From Chryseomicrobium palamuruense (lineage in GTDB: Bacteria; Bacillota; Bacilli; Bacillales_A; Planococcaceae): a DNA stretch of 64,000 bases. The DNA lies in NCBI RefSeq assembly GCF_042649045.1, contig NZ_JBHSEF010000023.1, positions 186,001 through 250,000 on the forward strand, given 5' to 3'. Below are positions 27,314 through 36,089 of the stretch, one piece after another. The notes under the pieces were generated by a model, which saw only the letters and a list, made by a program, of their open reading frames with translations, did no database searches and had not been told where the DNA came from. Position 1 is the stretch's first letter, and each line of letters starts with the position of its first letter. The position numbers and the translations under genes were made by a program.

Positions 27314-28153
27314 TTATTCTTCATCCCCTTCTTCCTCCTCCCAGTCGTATAACTCCCGAAGGTTTTCTTGAATGGTGAGAATATCATCTTCAGCTAATGG
27401 TTTGTTGATCCATCGGTCGATGTAAACGAGGACATCTTCAATTGGCAACGCATATTTGATTTCTTCGTAATACCCACCCGTTTGCGTAATGACTCCAATT
27501 ACTTCACTTGATTTCGCATCAAATAGTGGCCCCCCACTACTGCCTGATGCGACTTGTGCATCAAACTGAATGAATTGGTTATAGTTTGACGCACTTTCCA
27601 TTTCTACGGATCGTTTACGGCCCGTGATATACCCTACAGCTCCTGTGTTCTGGTTATCGTAAGGAGTACTAATTGTAAGGATAGGGATTCCTGGCTGAAC
27701 ATTTAATACTCGGTTAATCGGGACGCCTTCATTGCCTTCATAATCTGGTACGTGAATCAATGCAATGTCCATGAATTCAGATATCCCTACCACGGTTCCG
27801 TCAGAAGGATGTGAGAAGGAGTTCCACACGGTAACGTCTAGACCATCCGTGACGACGTGAGCATTAGTGATCACGTATCCACCATCCGTATACAAAAATC
27901 CAGAGCCCCATCCAGTTTCTCCTTCAATCACCATGACAAGTGGATCTAAGGCTTTAAAGTTACTTGAATAATCCGGCAGTCCATTCATTTCTAGTTGAGA
28001 TGAAACAGGTAAGGCAACCACCGTTTCTTGTTCATTAAAATAGAACCCACTTAGATTGAGCCCCAACAGAACCCCGATGACAACTAGTCCTGTTGCTTTG
28101 ATGCGTGATTTCCACGGTGATGTTTCTTTCTCAGATGTTTGATGATTATCCAT
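27314..28153 (-). CDS. Membrane-anchored trypsin-like serine protease (HtrA-type, no PDZ)
   Basis: This is a 279-residue surface protease. A short cytoplasmic N-terminus is followed by one transmembrane helix near residues 20-42 and an extracellular trypsin-like domain with the triad His in VITNAHVV, Asp in FMDIALI and Ser in GSSGGPL. It lacks the PDZ domain of classical HtrA, and its C-terminus is very acidic. The ATG at 28153 is chosen because GAGGAAG precedes it. It probably handles misfolded surface proteins. Confidence 0.85.
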   Translation of the reverse strand: MDNHQTSEKETSPWKSRIKATGLVVIGVLLGLNLSGFYFNEQETVVALPVSSQLEMNGLPDYSSNFKALDPLVMVIEGETGWGSGFLYTDGGYVITNAHVVTDGLDVTVWNSFSHPSDGTVVGISEFMDIALIHVPDYEGNEGVPINRVLNVQPGIPILTISTPYDNQNTGAVGYITGRKRSVEMESASNYNQFIQFDAQVASGSSGGPLFDAKSSEVIGVITQTGGYYEEIKYALPIEDVLVYIDRWINKPLAEDDILTIQENLRELYDWEEEEGDEE

Positions 28154-28311
28154 CTTCTTCCTCACAGTCGTTTTCTTCAAATTATATAATCATATTAGGA
28201 TACTTCATAGGGTTATTCTTCTTATTTTTCTAATTCTTTCTCAATCGACCTTTCCAAATTCATAAACCTATTGAATAGTTCTTGAGCAGTTTAATAGTCA
28301 GGGTCGTCAGA

Positions 28312-28350
28312 TTAAAATGTATATGTCTCTACCACCTCTTCAAATAACAT
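28312..28350 (-). CDS. Possible 12-codon peptide
   Basis: A strong ribosome site (AAAGGGGGG) precedes ATG at 28350 by 5 bases, and the frame reads MLFEEVVETYTF then stop. The same frame continues as SDDPDY to a second stop at 28291. It lies alone in the 270-base gap between the metallopeptidase terminator and the serine protease gene. It could be a leader peptide for the protease gene, a peptide gene or a relic. Evidence is only the ribosome site. Confidence 0.3.
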   Translation of the reverse strand: MLFEEVVETYTF

Positions 28351-28414
28351 GTCTTCCCCCCTTTCTTATATAACGGTTGTCACGCATCATTGGATTTCCA
28401 AGTAGCAACTTTTT

Positions 28415-28446
28415 TTCAAAAAAGAACCTGTGCTTTATGCACAGGT
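28415..28446 (-). terminator. Terminator of the metallopeptidase gene
   Basis: Minus strand ACCTGTGC / GCACAGGT with a five-base loop and a run of T. Confidence 0.9.
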
Positions 28447-28452
28447 CCACAA

Positions 28453-29946
28453 TTAGTTGGTTTGTAAGGATTCGAGCCACTCGTCGGTGCCTTGGAAGTA
28501 GAGTCCACGTTTTTCTAAGCGTTCGATTGCCTCTGGATGACTCGGATCTTCACGTAACAATTCTAAAGTAGAATGTAAGTGCTCCGTTTCTAATGATTTA
28601 AGCTCGATTTCTCCATTCATGGAGTCTTCCAAGATGGCAATGGCTCCGTCCAAATCCCCTCGTCCTGCGACAATGATTGCCCTATCATAATTACTAGCTT
28701 CAGGACTATAGGATAAATCATAGGACAACCGTTCCTGTAAGATTTTCTCCCCGGCATCGAAGTCCAGTTCACCCAGAACCAATCTGCGTAAACTAGATAA
28801 ATATTGTCCGTACATCGGAAAATAGACCTCTTCTTGAAAAGCATCCCATTCTTCCTCCCATTCACTTGCCGGAATTTCATAGGTCCGATCAAAATATGTT
28901 CTATCCTTAGCCAGCGTCTCTTCATAACGGTCAATTAGAAAACTTTGTGTCGTCACGTCTTCTGGGATTTGATACAGGTCACGAATTTCTTCTTCAATTA
29001 CTGCGTAGTCATCCGTGAGAAGCCACTTTTGAAATTGTTCCGTGCTCGCTCCATGAATCAATTCCGACGTTAAAATTTGCCCGTATGTATAGACATCTTG
29101 CGTGTGATTATTCATTTGCAAGATTTTACTGGATGCATCTGCAAACGAGAGATTTTTATAGTTATCAAATGGTCCAAGCATCAAGGAACCTGTCATTGCT
29201 TCGGCAAATCCTTCTTCTAGCCAATGAGGAATCCTTACGTGTTTTCCCGCTTCTTGCAATTGGAACTGGTGGACGCGGTAATGCGTGTACTCATGAATGA
29301 AGATTTTTTCCCAGTACGGTGTATTCTCAAGCATGTCGATGCGCCCCGTAATAATTGAATATACGCCAGCCATATTGCCGTCCATTTCTAACAGCTGGAG
29401 AGTCGAAGCATTTCTATGTAATTCAATCTCTGGTTTTTCTCCTTCTGCTAGAGGGGAAAGATAACGATCAAGCTGCGCTTCCATACGCGGGAATAATTCT
29501 TCCATAATGGCGACTTTATGTTCATTGTCTTCTGTTACATAATACGTCGCATACTTCCCGTCTACTCGGTATGAATCATCTTGCATCGTCGTCTGTCCTG
29601 TCAGACGCGCATACCAACGCACTTTCTCTTTCACTGATTCGTCCACATTCCCCGCTTGGATCACAAACGCATTGCCGAATGCCAACAGCACAATGGCGAG
29701 TCCGGCCGCTAACGATGTCACGAGAACGACCGTCCCGCTCCAACGGGAACGAATGCCAAGCCGTGGCAATTTGCCAACGACAAGAGCGACAAGTGAGATA
29801 ATAAATATCGCAAATGGCACAAACCAAAGCACAATACCCCAAAGCATGCCGATCAATTCATCATACGAAAAAATAAGGTAGCCACTTCCACCTAAAAACA
29901 ACACCATGACGACTAGGAACAACAAAAACTTCAAAAACCCCTTCAT
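28453..29946 (-). CDS. Membrane protein with MA-like zinc metallopeptidase domain
   Basis: The 497-residue protein has three hydrophobic segments at the N-terminus (about 5-95), then an extracytoplasmic domain with the zinc-binding HEYTH near residue 220 and downstream GFAEAMTG, as in MA-clan (gluzincin-like) peptidases. The C-terminal third is helical and acidic, like TPR-type repeats. The substrate is unknown. It is preceded by a small membrane-protein gene 22 bases away, so the two are likely co-transcribed. Confidence 0.82.
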   Translation of the reverse strand: MKGFLKFLLFLVVMVLFLGGSGYLIFSYDELIGMLWGIVLWFVPFAIFIISLVALVVGKLPRLGIRSRWSGTVVLVTSLAAGLAIVLLAFGNAFVIQAGNVDESVKEKVRWYARLTGQTTMQDDSYRVDGKYATYYVTEDNEHKVAIMEELFPRMEAQLDRYLSPLAEGEKPEIELHRNASTLQLLEMDGNMAGVYSIITGRIDMLENTPYWEKIFIHEYTHYRVHQFQLQEAGKHVRIPHWLEEGFAEAMTGSLMLGPFDNYKNLSFADASSKILQMNNHTQDVYTYGQILTSELIHGASTEQFQKWLLTDDYAVIEEEIRDLYQIPEDVTTQSFLIDRYEETLAKDRTYFDRTYEIPASEWEEEWDAFQEEVYFPMYGQYLSSLRRLVLGELDFDAGEKILQERLSYDLSYSPEASNYDRAIIVAGRGDLDGAIAILEDSMNGEIELKSLETEHLHSTLELLREDPSHPEAIERLEKRGLYFQGTDEWLESLQTN

Positions 29947-29968
29947 CCAACCTTCCTTTCATTCCCCC

Positions 29969-30193
29969 TTAATTTGTACGAAGGATTTCTAATATAATGA
30001 CGAGCCATAAGATTCCGAGGATACCAAAGCCAATCCATACTCGAAAACGTATCGCTGCTTTTCCTGCATCACTCAGCTGCGGATCTTCTTTGTATTTCCA
30101 GCGCTCGAAGAGAAACTCTGCCTCTTCTGGGTGGCGAAGCGCAAAAATCCCTAGCAGTACAAACACGATTGTTATACACACCAAGAAAAACAT
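29969..30193 (-). CDS. Small two-helix membrane protein
   Basis: This is a 74-residue protein with hydrophobic segments at 3-18 and 52-69 around a charged central loop with HPEEAEFLFERWKYKE. The AAAGGGG ribosome site supports translation. It is immediately upstream of the membrane metallopeptidase gene. I do not recognise a function; DUF6199-type small proteins have a similar layout. Confidence 0.75.
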   Translation of the reverse strand: MFFLVCITIVFVLLGIFALRHPEEAEFLFERWKYKEDPQLSDAGKAAIRFRVWIGFGILGILWLVIILEILRTN

Positions 30194-30289
30194 GGAGGGT
30201 ACCCCTTTCCATCTCTTATTTCTAGTGTATACGATTCAAGATGGACATTGTTTCAAAAAATAGAATCATTCTCAGAATCGTAGAAAAAA

Positions 30290-30356
30290 TGTTCTTATCG
30301 AACAATGCTATTGACTTTTATGTTCATAGGTAACATAATGATGTTTGAAGTGAACA
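30290..30356 (+). promoter_or_regulatory. Promoter and operators of the DeoR-regulated sugar-acid operon
   Basis: TTGACT (30311), a 17-base spacer and CATAAT (30334) make a sigma-A promoter. TGTTC-N5-GAACA stands just upstream at 30290-30304. TGTTCA at 30321 and TGAACA at 30351 form a second, wider inverted repeat over and after the promoter. The shared TGTTC/GAACA suggests binding by the DeoR-family product of the first gene. Confidence 0.6.
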
Positions 30357-30388
30357 ATAAAGCGTTTTCATTAGGTGGAGGTTACGGT

Positions 30389-31150
30389 ATGTCTATTAAG
30401 AGAAAAAAACACATCATGGAATTGTTACAACAGCAAGGCACCTTAGAAATCGCTGAGTTAACAGAACATTTCCAAGTGTCTTCTATGACCATTCGCCGGG
30501 ATTTAGATCAATTAGAGAACGAAAAGAAACTGATACGTACGTATGGAGGAGCTACCCTAGCCCATCCATTAAAGTCAGAGCGTAGTTTTTCTGATAAACA
30601 GCTGGAAATGCTTGAACAGAAACAACAAATAGCAGAATACGCCATTCCATTCATTCAACCAGGAATGACGTTATTACTCGACTCAGGAACCACCACGCTT
30701 GAAATTGCGAAGCGACTTTCCGATATCGAACAACTTACAGTGGTAACAAACGATATCCAAATTGCAGCTATTCTTATGAATTCGAAATTAGACGTCTATC
30801 TACTTGGAGGGCGCGTTCAAAATGATGTGGGGGCTGTATTTGGTAATCATGCCGAAGAGATGCTTAAAGAATTGCATGTCGACCTTTTCTTCCTTGGGGC
30901 ACATGCTATCCATCCCTCCTTTGGTATTACAGCACCTACGATTGAAAAAGCCGCACTAAAGCGTGTGATGATTCGTGCAGCTGAACAAGTCTACCTCGTC
31001 GCCGACACGTCAAAATTCAATCAGAAAGCTTTTGCAAAAGTGTGTGACCTCTCTTCGATTAATGGAATTATTACAGATGATTCGTTACCGCAAGAGATCT
31101 ATACACAATATAACGAACTTGCGGAACTGAAAAAGGTTGTGAAGAAATGA
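30389..31150 (+). CDS. DeoR-family transcriptional regulator
   Basis: This is a 253-residue repressor with the DeoR N-terminal helix-turn-helix (residues 5-60; VSSMTIRRDLDQLE) and the C-terminal sugar-phosphate sensor fold (LDSGTTTLEIAKRL, LLGGRV). It probably senses a phosphorylated intermediate of the pathway encoded downstream. The ATG at 30389 is chosen because GGTGGAGG lies upstream. It overlaps the kinase gene by ATGA, so the regulator is part of the operon and represses itself. Confidence 0.92.
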   Translation: MSIKRKKHIMELLQQQGTLEIAELTEHFQVSSMTIRRDLDQLENEKKLIRTYGGATLAHPLKSERSFSDKQLEMLEQKQQIAEYAIPFIQPGMTLLLDSGTTTLEIAKRLSDIEQLTVVTNDIQIAAILMNSKLDVYLLGGRVQNDVGAVFGNHAEEMLKELHVDLFFLGAHAIHPSFGITAPTIEKAALKRVMIRAAEQVYLVADTSKFNQKAFAKVCDLSSINGIITDDSLPQEIYTQYNELAELKKVVKK

Positions 31151-32454
31151 AGATTGGAATTATAGCAGATGATTTAACAGGGGCGAATGCAACCGGTGTT
31201 CGTCTTGCCAAAAATGGATTTTCAAGTGCGACGGTCGTTTTTGGTGGGCCTATCCCTCATAATGGGGGTGTATCCGCCATTAGTATCGACACAGATAGTC
31301 GGTATGTCGATCAAGAACTAGCAAAAGAGCGCGTAAAAGATGCCTATCACAAACTTGCTGCTTGGGACGCTCAGATATTCGCAAAGCGAATTGATAGCAC
31401 CATTCGAGGAAATTTAGGAATCGAGACGGACACCTTACTGAATGAGCTCGGTCCGGAAGCGGTAGCCATTGTGGTGGCTTCCTATCCCGATTCGGGTCGA
31501 GTGACATCAGGGGGGTACTTACTAGTCGATGGCATTCCTGTTCAAGAAACGGATGTCGCAAAAGATCCTATGAATCCCATTACACAATCGCATGTGCCTA
31601 CTCTCTTTAGTGAGCAAAGTTCTCACCCAGTAGCCCATGTAGGACTGGACGTTGTTTTACAAGGCTGTGCCGCAATCAAACCTAAGTTACAACAACTCGT
31701 GGAAGCAGGTTCCCGCATCATTGTTCTCGATGCCGTAACGAACGAAGAAGTAGACCATATTGCGGAAGCGATGGCAGAACTCAGCACCATTTCTTGGGTA
31801 CCTGTTGATCCAGGTCCCCTTACAGCAACTTATGGAAGATTAATGGCACATCAAAGTGTAGCTCCAAAAAAGTGGATCTTTTCTATTGGAAGCATTACCC
31901 CACTTACAGGTAGACAACTCCGCTATCTAATTGATAAGACGAACGCGAAACCTGTCTATGTGGACGTTAAGAAACTGGCATCTACAACTTCAAGTTGGGA
32001 CACAGAAATCGAACGTGCCATCAAGGAAGGCTTAACTCGCTTGAACCAAGAGGATGTTTTAATTATTACTACGTATTCACCTTCTGGTCAGATACTTAAT
32101 TTAACAGAACTTGGGCAGAAGGAAGGCGTGACGTCAACCGTCCTTGCCAAACGTATTACAGAAGGCCTCGCAACTATCAGTACGCAGATTATGACGCAGA
32201 CCAATCATGTAATTGGAGGAACCTTCTCAAGCGGCGGGGATGTAACGGCTGCGATTTGTTCCGTGAGCCAAGCGGAAGCTATTGGTCTTGAAGATGAAGT
32301 TATACCTCTGGCCGCCTATGGCACATTTATCGGAGGGCGTCTAAATGGCATCTCTGTCGTCACAAAAGGCGGAATGGTTGGCGATAAACAATCGATTTAT
32401 CAATGTTTCACATTTCTAAAAACTAAAAACCAAGAAGGAAGTGGCGAAGAATGA
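31147..32454 (+). CDS. Four-carbon acid sugar kinase (DUF1537)
   Basis: The family phosphorylates four-carbon acid sugars (D-threonate, D- or L-erythronate, or 3-oxo forms). The 435-residue protein begins with the family mark IGIIADDLTGANATGVRLAK and has FAKRIDSTIRGNLG early on, and GGTFSSGGDVTAAI near the C-terminus for nucleotide binding. Paired with PdxA2, it most resembles the D-threonate or erythronate kinase (DtnK/DenK). Which isomer is used cannot be told. Confidence 0.88.
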   Translation: MKIGIIADDLTGANATGVRLAKNGFSSATVVFGGPIPHNGGVSAISIDTDSRYVDQELAKERVKDAYHKLAAWDAQIFAKRIDSTIRGNLGIETDTLLNELGPEAVAIVVASYPDSGRVTSGGYLLVDGIPVQETDVAKDPMNPITQSHVPTLFSEQSSHPVAHVGLDVVLQGCAAIKPKLQQLVEAGSRIIVLDAVTNEEVDHIAEAMAELSTISWVPVDPGPLTATYGRLMAHQSVAPKKWIFSIGSITPLTGRQLRYLIDKTNAKPVYVDVKKLASTTSSWDTEIERAIKEGLTRLNQEDVLIITTYSPSGQILNLTELGQKEGVTSTVLAKRITEGLATISTQIMTQTNHVIGGTFSSGGDVTAAICSVSQAEAIGLEDEVIPLAAYGTFIGGRLNGISVVTKGGMVGDKQSIYQCFTFLKTKNQEGSGEE

Positions 32455-33464
32455 CAAACGAACGCGCAATTATTGCAATCCCAATGGGAGATGCAGCAGG
32501 AATCGGACCAGAAATCACGGTAAAATCTTTAGCTAAACAAGAAATTTATGATGCATGTAAACCTCTTATCGTCGGAGATGCAAAAATCATCGAAAAGGCA
32601 ATCGAAGTAACAGACGTGAAATTGTCTGTTCGTATAGTAACCTCACCTGCAGAGGGGAAATATGAATTCGGAACCGTAGATGTTTTAGATTTAAACAATA
32701 TTGATCTTTCTACTTGGGAGGCTGGTCAAGTATCTGCACAGTGTGGTCAAGCTTCTTTTGAATACATCAAGAAGTCTGTCGAACTAGCAAAAGCTGGTGA
32801 AGTCGCTGCTTTGGCAACTACACCAATCAACAAAGAATCATTAAAAGCTGCGAATGTACCATACATTGGACACACAGAAATGTTAGAGGACCTTGGAAAC
32901 ACGCCAGACCCACTAACTATGTTCCAAGTGCATGACTTACGTATCTTCTTCTTGACACGTCATGTATCTGTAAAAGAAGCCATTGATCAGATGACGAAAG
33001 AGCGTGTGAGAGACTACTTGAACCGTTGTGATAAAGCATTGCAACGTCTGGGTCTTGAAAATCGCAAACTCGCTGTAGCTGGATTGAATCCACACAGTGG
33101 AGAAAATGGACTTTTCGGTCGAGAAGAATTAGATGAAATTGCACCGGGAGTTGAGGCAGCACGCGCGGACGGAATTGACGCACATGGGCCAGTACCAGCT
33201 GATTCAGTGTTCTTCCAAGCTTTACATGGGAAATACGATGCCGTCCTCTCTCTTTATCATGATCAAGGGCACATCGCCGCTAAAATGACGGACTTCCACC
33301 GGACGATTTCGATTACGAATGGACTTCCTTTCCTTCGTACATCTGTTGACCACGGTACGGCATTCGATATCGCATGGAAGAACATTGCATCAAGTGTCAG
33401 CATGGAAGAATGCATCAAACTAGCTGCCACATATGCACCGAAATTCACAGCAGATTCTATCTAA
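32451..33464 (+). CDS. pdxA2: PdxA2-type 4-phospho-D-threonate/erythronate dehydrogenase
   Basis: This is an NAD-dependent oxidative decarboxylase of the PdxA family acting on 4-phosphothreonate-type substrates to give dihydroxyacetone phosphate. It has 337 residues, with MGDAAGIGPEI at the N-terminus and metal-binding histidines in VPYIGHTE, NPHSGENG and YHDQGH. A pyridoxal role (true PdxA) is unlikely, since it sits with the DUF1537 kinase and a permease. It overlaps the kinase gene by ATGA. Confidence 0.92.
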   Translation: MTNERAIIAIPMGDAAGIGPEITVKSLAKQEIYDACKPLIVGDAKIIEKAIEVTDVKLSVRIVTSPAEGKYEFGTVDVLDLNNIDLSTWEAGQVSAQCGQASFEYIKKSVELAKAGEVAALATTPINKESLKAANVPYIGHTEMLEDLGNTPDPLTMFQVHDLRIFFLTRHVSVKEAIDQMTKERVRDYLNRCDKALQRLGLENRKLAVAGLNPHSGENGLFGREELDEIAPGVEAARADGIDAHGPVPADSVFFQALHGKYDAVLSLYHDQGHIAAKMTDFHRTISITNGLPFLRTSVDHGTAFDIAWKNIASSVSMEECIKLAATYAPKFTADSI

Positions 33465-33527
33465 CTAGCAGGAACTTGGAAGGGGCTTTCCCCTTCCTTC
33501 CCATATATTAAAAATGAAAGGGGTTAC

Positions 33528-34907
33528 ATGGGGATGACTCTTGAGACTCAGATGTTGTTAGGATTAGTTTTAGGTGTTACTGTTCTTATTTTACTCGTTT
33601 TAAAAACGAAGATTCATGCATTTTTAGCTTTAATTATCGCTGCTTCCATTACAGGTTTAGTGGGTGGAATGGCTCCACTGGCTGTAGCTGATGCAATATC
33701 TTTAGGATTCGGGAATACACTCGCTTCCATCGGGATCATTATTGGTTTTGGTGTAATGATGGGACGAATCTTAGAAGTAACAGGTGCCGCTGAAAAGCTT
33801 GCCTATACATTGATCAAGTTTGTTGGGAAACGCAAAGAGGAATGGGCAATGGCGATTGCCGGTTACATTGTATCCATTCCAATTTTTGTTGATTCGGCTT
33901 TCGTTATTTTAAATCCTTTAGTACGTGCCTTATCATCAAAAACAGGTAAATCCGTTGTCACGTTGGGTGTAGCTTTAGCCATCGGTCTCGTTGCGACTCA
34001 CCACGCGGTTCCTCCAACTCCAGGTCCATTAGGGGTTGCTGGTATCTTCGGAGTTGATGTCGGTTTAATGATTTTATGGGGATTAATTTTTGCTGGGCCG
34101 ATTATTATTGTAGGCGTACTTTATGCTCAATGGATCGGGAAGCGCATCTATCAACTTCCAAGTGAAGACGGATTAGGCTTTGTACGTCCTGAAAATGTTT
34201 CTGCCTATGATGAATTCGTTGCTCTTTCATCTGAGCGTGAAAAAGAACTTCCGTCATTGATCAAATCGATTTTACCGATTTTATTACCGATTGTTCTTAT
34301 CTTTATTAATACTACTTTAACCGCACTCGAGATTTCGGGTGGGGCAATCGATTACCTTCTCTTCTTAGGAAAGCCAGTCATTGCGGTCGCATTAGGTTTA
34401 GTGGCTGCCATCTATGCGCTAGCGAATCGCTTGAAACGTGAAGAAGCACTTGAGCGTATGGAGGAAGGAATGACAACTGCTGGTATCATTTTACTTGTTA
34501 CCGGTGCCGGTGGTGCGTTGGGTCAGGTTCTACGTGAAAGTGGCGCGGGTGACTATATTGCGCAAGTAATTGCAGACTTACCACTTCCAGCCATTTTGAT
34601 TCCTTTCTTTGTTGCTACTTTAGTGCGTCTGATTCAGGGAAGTGGAACGGTTGCTATGATTACAGCGGCATCTATCTCTGCACCGATCTTAGCGAACCTA
34701 GATGTGAACTTAGCATTAGCTGCGCAAGCGGCGGCATTAGGTGCCATGATTTTCTCTTACTTCAACGACTCCATGTTCTGGGTCGTCAACCGCATGCTCG
34801 GCATCAAAAATGTCAAAGAACAAATCATGGTGTGGTCAGTCCCAACAACTTTAGCTTGGGCAACATCATTAGTTATGCTTCTCATCGCCAATATGTTCTT
34901 TGGTTAA
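33528..34907 (+). CDS. GntP-family sugar-acid permease
   Basis: This is a proton symporter of the gluconate permease family with about twelve membrane segments, 459 residues. Family hallmarks include FVDSAFVILNPLVRALSSKT and THHAVPPTPGPLGVAGIFGV. Placed after the DUF1537 kinase and PdxA2 it most likely imports D-threonate or erythronate. The ATG at 33528 or at 33534 may be used, as the ribosome site AAAGGGG lies 4 or 10 bases away. A terminator closes the operon. Confidence 0.9.
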   Translation: MGMTLETQMLLGLVLGVTVLILLVLKTKIHAFLALIIAASITGLVGGMAPLAVADAISLGFGNTLASIGIIIGFGVMMGRILEVTGAAEKLAYTLIKFVGKRKEEWAMAIAGYIVSIPIFVDSAFVILNPLVRALSSKTGKSVVTLGVALAIGLVATHHAVPPTPGPLGVAGIFGVDVGLMILWGLIFAGPIIIVGVLYAQWIGKRIYQLPSEDGLGFVRPENVSAYDEFVALSSEREKELPSLIKSILPILLPIVLIFINTTLTALEISGGAIDYLLFLGKPVIAVALGLVAAIYALANRLKREEALERMEEGMTTAGIILLVTGAGGALGQVLRESGAGDYIAQVIADLPLPAILIPFFVATLVRLIQGSGTVAMITAASISAPILANLDVNLALAAQAAALGAMIFSYFNDSMFWVVNRMLGIKNVKEQIMVWSVPTTLAWATSLVMLLIANMFFG

Positions 34908-34920
34908 TATCTGTATATCA

Positions 34921-34955
34921 AAAAACGCCTTTTCCGTTTAGGAAAGGCGTTTTTT
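34921..34955. terminator. Bidirectional terminator
   Basis: Stem AAAAACGCCTTTTCC / GGAAAGGCGTTTTT with a five-base loop, between the permease gene and the convergent chromate-transporter genes. Confidence 0.92.
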
Positions 34956-34959
34956 ACTA

Positions 34960-35493
34960 TTAGATGTACGTCGTCACAGCCCCAAATCCAAGAGCAAGTA
35001 AAATCACAACTGCCGGATGCAGTTTTACACGTTCCAATAAGATATAAGCGCCAATCACTAAAAACACGGTGATCCACGCCCCATTCATTTCATAGGAATC
35101 AAAAAAGAATTGAAAGGTAAGGACGACCAACAGAACCGCAATAACCGGACGAACCCATTTCGTTAGGTTTTTCACATACGGCGAATCTTTGTAGCGCCAT
35201 AGAATGTTTAGTAGCACAATCATCATCAGGAGGGAGGGACCGACACTCGCAAAGAGAGCAACAATCGCCCCGAGCACACCTGCTTGATCATACCCTACAA
35301 ATCCAGCCATCTTCGTCGCAATCGGTCCCGGAAGCGCGTTTGCGGCAGCAACCATTTCCGAGAACTCCGGGTTGGTCATCCAGCCGTAGCGATCCACGAC
35401 CTCCACTTGTACGAGTGGAATAGCAGCAGGTCCTCCTCCGTACCCGAGAATTCCCGGAATCAAGAAGGCGAGAAACAGTTCCCAGTAAATCAT
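34960..35493 (-). CDS. Chromate transporter CHR domain, second half
   Basis: This is one of two short CHR-family proteins that together equal a full-length ChrA. It has 177 residues, a glycine-rich GYGGGPAAIPLVQ and NALPGPIATKMAG, and five or six membrane segments. Split pairs pump chromate outward in Bacillus. It starts inside the stop codon of the upstream half (ATGA), with AGGAGG upstream. Both halves are the last genes of the opp-ggt operon. Confidence 0.9.
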   Translation of the reverse strand: MIYWELFLAFLIPGILGYGGGPAAIPLVQVEVVDRYGWMTNPEFSEMVAAANALPGPIATKMAGFVGYDQAGVLGAIVALFASVGPSLLMMIVLLNILWRYKDSPYVKNLTKWVRPVIAVLLVVLTFQFFFDSYEMNGAWITVFLVIGAYILLERVKLHPAVVILLALGFGAVTTYI

Positions 35494-36089
35494 AGGCGTT
35501 TCCTCCTTTTCGTGAGAAGTGGCGAGAAGATGAGTGCAAACACTGCAAGAATCACAAAGGCTGGGTGAATGTTCAATACATACATGGCAACATAAGCAAT
35601 GACAATCGCAAATATGGCTTTTGCCCAGCCAATCGAATCCCCAGATTTTTTCACAAAATCCCATGCGAGGACCCCAAGCATGACAGTCACCACTGGGATG
35701 ACTGCGCTGGCCATATTGTTCACTACCGGTAGATCTTTATACGCTGCTAATAAGTTGAGCAACAGAATCACCGCAATGACTGTAGGCACTACATTGACCA
35801 CAAGGGCAATCAGTAGCCCCAGCATGCCCGCCACGCGGTACCCGATATAGCCCGCCATCTTCGTGGCAATCGGTCCCGGCATTGTATTGGCGAGGGCAAG
35901 GATATCACCAAATTCGTCATCGGTCATCCATTTATATTTCTTCACTGCCTCTGTATGAACTAACGGGATAGAAGACGGTCCGCCTCCAAATCCGAAGATC
36001 CCAACGCGGAAGAATCCAAGCGCCAGTTCTTTGTAAAGACGACCAGTCGAGCGTTCATCTGCTGTCTTTACATGTTGACGTGCTACCAA
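35490..36089 (-). CDS. Chromate transporter CHR domain, first half
   Basis: This is the first of a split CHR pair, with FGFGGGPSSIPLVHTEAV and NTMPGPIATKMAGYIG motifs and about five membrane segments. The TTG at 36089 is the longest start, and its first codons overlap the end of the ggt gene. No strong ribosome site is seen, so coupling to ggt translation is likely. A later start would shorten the 199-residue product. Confidence 0.88.
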   Translation of the reverse strand: MVARQHVKTADERSTGRLYKELALGFFRVGIFGFGGGPSSIPLVHTEAVKKYKWMTDDEFGDILALANTMPGPIATKMAGYIGYRVAGMLGLLIALVVNVVPTVIAVILLLNLLAAYKDLPVVNNMASAVIPVVTVMLGVLAWDFVKKSGDSIGWAKAIFAIVIAYVAMYVLNIHPAFVILAVFALIFSPLLTKRRKRL

